In this document: positions 60,411 to 64,000 of the stretch, piece after piece | How positions within the stretch are numbered: position 1 is the first letter of the stretch | Layout: every line of letters starts with the position of its first letter | Source of the DNA: JAGPDF01 sp052035735 | GTDB taxonomy: Bacteria; Acidobacteriota; Thermoanaerobaculia; Multivoradales; JAGPDF01 | DNA length: 64,000 nucleotides | Direction of reading: 5' to 3' | Assembly: GCA_052035735.1 (NCBI GenBank) | Contig: JBPOHI010000028.1 | Span: forward strand, 1-64,000 | Translations under genes and position numbers: made by a program | Notes under the pieces: generated by a model | Database searches by the model: none | Seen by the model: only the letters and a program-made list of their open reading frames with translations | What the model was told of the DNA's origin: nothing

Positions 60411-61325
60411 CTAGTTGGTGATCTGCACCAGGTTACTGGCGGAGCTGTTTCCGATGCTGTTGCGCGCCGTCAGAGTGACGACATAGGTGCCCGCCGCGGA
60501 GTAGGTATGCACCGGATTCTGTTGACTGGAGGTCGGCGTGTTGTCGCCGAAATCCCACAGCCAGCTGGTCGGGCTGCCCGTCGAGGTGTCGTTGAAAGTC
60601 ACCACCAGACCGGCGCGCTGGAAGGTGAACGCGGCCTGCGGCGGACGCTGAATTCCCACCTGGAAGGTGCGAGCGATGATGCTGCCGCCAGCTCCGCCGA
60701 CTTCAGCGGTAACCTGGAAGTTGTCGTCGCCGACGAGCTGCAGGTCGGCGGCCGAGACGCGCAGCCTGTCCGTCGCTTCGCCGTCTGCGTCCGTGGTGAT
60801 GAATCGACCTCCCGAATCGAGCTCTCCGACTTCAGAGCGGAAATTCACCTGCGCGCCCGAGAGCGGCTGCGAGACGTCGTCTCTCACCAGAGCGAGGAGA
60901 TCCAGCGATCCGCCGGTTTCGGCAATGCTCGAGGGGGTGACCTGGAAGCTCATCGAGGCGGCGAGCTGGCCCACCGCGATGTCGATGGTCACGGGTTCGA
61001 TCCCGCCCGAGAAGGCCGTGATCGTAGCGGTTCCGGCGCGGCCGTCGCCGCGCAACTGTGCCGTCGCCTGCCCGCTGTCCGAGGTATAGGCGACCGGGTC
61101 GACGACGCCGAGGGTCGAGCTCAGGCGGACTTCCGTGCCCGGATTCACCGGGTTTCCCGTCGAGCGGTAGGCGCTGATGGTCACCGTGGAGAGACCGCGG
61201 GTGCTGATCCGGGTCGGATAGGCGGAGACGCGGAGGATCGTCCCGGTAGGGGCTACCGGCGTACCTTCGCTGCAGCCCAGCGGGACCGCCAGGGCGGCAA
61301 GGAGGAACAGGGAGCGTCGGCTCAT
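60411..61325 (-). CDS. PKD-domain lipoprotein with Ig-like (Big) repeats
   Basis: A 304-residue lipoprotein (starting SRRSLFLLAALAVPLGC, lipobox PLGC). Residues about 25-215 hold two Big-1/Ig-like modules (TISAYRSTGNPVNPGTEVRLSS, VNFRSEVGELDSGGRF). The final ~80 residues are a PKD domain (FTFQRAGLVVTFNDTSTG, SWLWDFGDNTPTSS, HTYSAAGTYVVTLTARN). A surface or periplasmic adhesin-like role is likely. It lies downstream of a terminator and close to the pilus secretin. ATG 61325 is preferred over 61343. Confidence 0.85.
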   Translation of the reverse strand: MSRRSLFLLAALAVPLGCSEGTPVAPTGTILRVSAYPTRISTRGLSTVTISAYRSTGNPVNPGTEVRLSSTLGVVDPVAYTSDSGQATAQLRGDGRAGTATITAFSGGIEPVTIDIAVGQLAASMSFQVTPSSIAETGGSLDLLALVRDDVSQPLSGAQVNFRSEVGELDSGGRFITTDADGEATDRLRVSAADLQLVGDDNFQVTAEVGGAGGSIIARTFQVGIQRPPQAAFTFQRAGLVVTFNDTSTGSPTSWLWDFGDNTPTSSQQNPVHTYSAAGTYVVTLTARNSIGNSSASNLVQITN

Positions 61326-61406
61326 CGACCGCAGGTTTCGCATCTCGATGGAAGTATACGAACCGCGGTGCCGAAGCGTCCAGCACCGCGGCTGCGCGAG
61401 GGCTGA

Positions 61407-61438
61407 AAAGGAAGAAGGCCCGGTGTCTCCACCGGGCC
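61407..61438 (-). terminator. Rho-independent terminator after the TIG lipoprotein
   Basis: On the minus strand GGCCCGGTG-GAGA-CACCGGGCC (9-base stem) is followed by TTCTTCCTTTT. It would end the pilQ-lipoprotein-TIG transcript. Confidence 0.9.
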
Positions 61439-61467
61439 CCCGTTCGATAGTGAAGAGTGGCTGACCG

Positions 61468-63162
61468 TCAGTCGCCGCGGCAGGAGCTATCCGTGGGGTT
61501 GAAGGTGAACACGCCGTTGAGTGTCGCCGTGCAACCCGTTGCCGGATCGGTGATTCTCACGTTGGCGGTGACCGGCAGATAGCGCTCGCCGTCCGGATCC
61601 GGAGTCGGGTCCGGCGGTACCGGATTGCCGTTGTCATCGCAGGTCTCGGTCTCGAGGGCCGAGTTCGGAATCGCCGGCGACCGCGCCGAAATCGACGAAG
61701 AGTTCGAAGAGACGATGTTCCCCGTGAAGGCCGTCCCTCCGACGACGAAGTCGACGATCATGTTCGCTGCGAAGTTCGAGCCGGTGAGCGTGACGGCCGT
61801 GTTGCCCGATTGCGGCCCACTGAAAGGCGAGACGCTGAACAGCAACGGCCGCGCCACTCGGTAGGTGAAGCTCGGCCCCGTGGCCGAATCTCCGCTCTCG
61901 ATGTTGACGAGCTGCGTCGCTCCGGAGACATCTGTGCAGTTGGTGATCACGATCGGCACGGTGCGGACCACCACTTCGCTTCCGGAAACCGAGATCACCT
62001 GCTGCGCGTGCTGCCCCATGGTCACCGCGACAGGCTCGTCGAAGCCCTGCCCAAAGACCGTCACCAGCGTCCCGCCGGTTGCGGGCCCTTCGCCGGGGGC
62101 GATCGAGGTGATCCGGACCGAGGTGCCATAGCGGAACGAAGAGCTGGCGATGCCGAATCGTCCGCTGCCTTGGTTGGTCACTCGAATTCCGACCAACTGG
62201 TTCAGGTTGCCCTGCCCGAAGCCCGTCGCGGCGGGACTCAGGACCACCAGGCGAGTACGACTGGTCGACAGGACCTGTGCTGCCACCCACGGCCGGCTGG
62301 CGCTGCCGTCGCCGAACTCGACTGCCACCGGCGCCTCGAAGCCGTCGCCGTTGATCGTCACCTGCGTTCCGCCTTCGTTCGGACCGGAGGACGGCGTGAC
62401 CGAGAAGATCTGCGGCTGAAGGATGCCGGTTCCGCCGTTGACGTAGACGAAGCCCGAGGCGAGCGAATCGGACGCCTGGCCCTCTTCGTTCAGGTTGATG
62501 GTGACGGCGACGGTGACCGCCCGGGTCTCTCCCGCCGGGAGGCCGCCCAGGAGCGGCGGTGTCGTGACCCGGATCTGGCTGGCCGAGGCAGACTGCACAA
62601 CCGCCGTGACGCCGTCGAAGGTGACGCGGATCGGATCACTGAAGCCGCCGCCGTTGATCGTCACGATGTCTCCGCCCTGCGGACTGCCCGTGCTCGGGCT
62701 GACCGACGAGAGGAAGAACGTATCGGTAACGGGTTCGCGAACGCCGACCGAAGCGAAACCGACGCCACTCGAAACTGCGGCGCGGATGCTCGCGGTGCCG
62801 ACGGTGTCGCCCGGGAACAGCACCACCGTCGCCTGACCGTTCACGAGTTCGATCGCGAGCGTCTGCGGACCGGCGGCGCTTCCGAAGCTTCCCAGCGTCG
62901 TGGTGACCGTTCCGGGCGTGAGATTGGCGACCGGTTGACCGTTGTCGGCGCGCGTCGCACGGACGACCAGAGTGGCGAAGCTCGTGCTTCCGGCCTCGAG
63001 CGATGCCGTCGAGGAGGAGACGGACACGTTGATGCCGACGGAGGGCGGTACCGGATTCGTTGGCGGCGCGGTCGGCGAGCTCGGGCTGTCCGTGCTGCAC
63101 CCGAGGGTGAAGGCCAGGCCCAGGGCCAGAAGTGGAAAGCGGTAGCGTGTCAGGGCTCTCAT
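61468..63162 (-). CDS. IPT/TIG-domain lipoprotein
   Basis: A 564-residue lipoprotein (lipobox TLGC). An Ig-like module (about 40-135) is followed by four IPT/TIG domains, each beginning with a motif such as VSPSTGSPQGGDIVTINGGGF, VTPSSGPNEGGTQVTINGDGF, IAPGEGPATGGTLVTVFGQGF and VSPFSGPQSGNTAVTLTGSNF. Such proteins are surface or periplasmic glue-like modules. It is 20 bases after the following lipoprotein gene (63183) and is likely co-transcribed with pilQ. Function unknown. Confidence 0.85.
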   Translation of the reverse strand: MRALTRYRFPLLALGLAFTLGCSTDSPSSPTAPPTNPVPPSVGINVSVSSSTASLEAGSTSFATLVVRATRADNGQPVANLTPGTVTTTLGSFGSAAGPQTLAIELVNGQATVVLFPGDTVGTASIRAAVSSGVGFASVGVREPVTDTFFLSSVSPSTGSPQGGDIVTINGGGFSDPIRVTFDGVTAVVQSASASQIRVTTPPLLGGLPAGETRAVTVAVTINLNEEGQASDSLASGFVYVNGGTGILQPQIFSVTPSSGPNEGGTQVTINGDGFEAPVAVEFGDGSASRPWVAAQVLSTSRTRLVVLSPAATGFGQGNLNQLVGIRVTNQGSGRFGIASSSFRYGTSVRITSIAPGEGPATGGTLVTVFGQGFDEPVAVTMGQHAQQVISVSGSEVVVRTVPIVITNCTDVSGATQLVNIESGDSATGPSFTYRVARPLLFSVSPFSGPQSGNTAVTLTGSNFAANMIVDFVVGGTAFTGNIVSSNSSSISARSPAIPNSALETETCDDNGNPVPPDPTPDPDGERYLPVTANVRITDPATGCTATLNGVFTFNPTDSSCRGD

Positions 63163-63182
63163 AGTTACTCTCTCCTGGCGAT

Positions 63183-63728
63183 TCAGGGCGTCACTTCGAG
63201 CGTAAATTGCGCCGTGTTGGACTCGACGGCCTTGCCGGACAGGGTGCGTCCGAAGAAGCGAATTCCGACTCGGAGCATGATGACGCGGCTGCCGGTTTCG
63301 CTGTCCACGCCATGATTGAACAGGTCCAGAATGGGCTGGGTATTGAACTGCTCAGACCGCATGATGGGCCCGTTGTCGAGCTGGTAGGTCCCGTTCACGC
63401 CGGCGACGCCGAAAATGTAGTTGATCAGCGCTGGCGGCTTGCGGGTGCCGGTGTCCGCACGATCGAAGGTGACCTGATAGCTGGAAATCTCGACGTTCAT
63501 CAGCTCGCTGGTCGTGCCGTTCGGGTCCTTGGCGATGTTCGACAGGGTGATCTGGCCCACCTGGACCAGCTCGTCGGCGTCGCTGGCGCTGACGCTGACC
63601 GGCAGCCCGTCGAAATCGGAGATCGACAGCAGGACGCCGCCACCGTCGGTCTTGTCGGTGCGGCTCTGGCAGCCCCACATCGTGAGCACCAGGGATCCGA
63701 GAGTCAGGAGTTTCTGCGTGCGGTTCAT
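63183..63728 (-). CDS. Small lipoprotein of unknown function
   Basis: A 181-residue lipoprotein with lipobox MWGC (KLLTLGSLVLTMWGCQ). The mature part is beta-rich (VLLSISDFDGLPVSVSAS, QITLSNIAKDPNGTTSELMNV, VMLRVGIRFFGRTLSGKAV). It sits 22 bases downstream of pilQ and upstream of the TIG gene, so it may function with the secretin, but I recognise no family. Confidence 0.7.
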   Translation of the reverse strand: MNRTQKLLTLGSLVLTMWGCQSRTDKTDGGGVLLSISDFDGLPVSVSASDADELVQVGQITLSNIAKDPNGTTSELMNVEISSYQVTFDRADTGTRKPPALINYIFGVAGVNGTYQLDNGPIMRSEQFNTQPILDLFNHGVDSETGSRVIMLRVGIRFFGRTLSGKAVESNTAQFTLEVTP

Positions 63729-63750
63729 ATGGGTATCCTCCCCTGGGTTC

Positions 63751-64000
63751 CTAGAGCTTGATCACCCGCGGGGTGATGAAGATCAGTAGTTCTTCGTTGT
63801 CGTCGCCACGCCGGCGGTTCTTGAACAGGTGGCCGAGAACCGGAATGTTCGCGAGTCCGGGTACGCGGTCCTGGCCCTGGTCGGTGGAGACCTTGTAGAT
63901 GCCACCGATGACCGTCGTCCCGCCGTCCCGCACGATGACCCGCGTCTGGGCCTCCTTGGTCGAGATCGGGGCATTGGTGGCGCCGGCAACAGCGAAGGCG
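63751..64000 (-). CDS. pilQ: Type IV pilus secretin PilQ, C-terminal part (partial)
   Basis: The last 82 residues are in the window; the gene runs off the end. TKEAQTRVIVRDGGTTVIGG, then VPGLANIPVLGHLFKNRRRGDDNEELLIFITPRVIKL, is the conserved secretin C-terminal domain (the VPxLxxIPxLGxLF and ELLIFxTPRVI motifs). It forms the outer-membrane gate for type IV pilus fibres. Stop TAG at 63751-63753. It is followed on the same strand by the lipoprotein and TIG genes. Confidence 0.9.
   Translation of the reverse strand, partial: AFAVAGATNAPISTKEAQTRVIVRDGGTTVIGGIYKVSTDQGQDRVPGLANIPVLGHLFKNRRRGDDNEELLIFITPRVIKL

Overview
The window is GC-rich bacterial DNA with dense, often overlapping genes (many ATGA/GTGA stop-start overlaps). 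An Oar-like TonB-dependent receptor with a carboxypeptidase-regulatory domain, a type IV pilus secretin followed by IPT/TIG and PKD lipoproteins, RNase Y next to YmdB, a roadblock/LC7 protein and several TPR proteins together suggest a Gram-negative member of the Acidobacteriota, perhaps a Thermoanaerobaculia-like lineage. That placement is inference from gene content; no rRNA gene is present.

Layout. (1) 1-11914: a surface polysaccharide locus with a flippase, CDP-glucose synthesis (RfbF, RfbG), two epimerases, a PIG-L deacetylase, a methyltransferase, three glycosyltransferases and an ArnT-like lipid-linked sugar transferase. (2) 11931-14906: ymdB, rny, a 6S RNA and zapA. (3) 15137-28670: a sulfur-respiration island, all on the minus strand. 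It holds a PsrABC/PhsABC-type molybdoenzyme, two pairs of YeeE/YedE transporters, two rhodanese domains without their catalytic cysteine but with a terminal cysteine, a sigma-54 activator, an octaheme tetrathionate-reductase-family cytochrome with a cytochrome b partner, a DsrC/TusE-like protein lacking both redox cysteines, a FadL-type porin and a diheme cytochrome. (4) 28772-30225: an ABC exporter. (5) 30330-37468: a translation block (zapB-like, pheT, pheS, rplT, rpmI, infC with an AUC start, thrS, two tRNA-Val). (6) 37580-42134: RlmI, TPR and CorC-type genes. (7) 42508-45519: the TonB receptor with a strong terminator, followed by a palindrome-rich gap. (8) 45938-52763: proS, a TPR protein, hbd, and an ECF sigma/anti-sigma pair. 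(9) 52836-64000: a long minus-strand run from pilQ through lipoproteins, TPR and roadblock proteins, accBC, thiE, aroK and a phosphoesterase to a HEAT-cyclophilin fusion.

The most interesting part is the sulfur island. My reading is that thiosulfate and/or tetrathionate are imported or reduced by the molybdoenzyme and the octaheme cytochrome. The YeeE/YedE transporters would then work with membrane-linked rhodanese-fold proteins whose active-site cysteine has been lost and whose extreme C-terminus ends in Gly-Cys. This occurs twice, once as a separate gene and once as a fusion, which argues for a functional transporter-rhodanese unit. A sigma-54 promoter with upstream palindromes lies before the DsrC-like/FadL/cytochrome operon, matching the sigma-54 activator encoded in the island.
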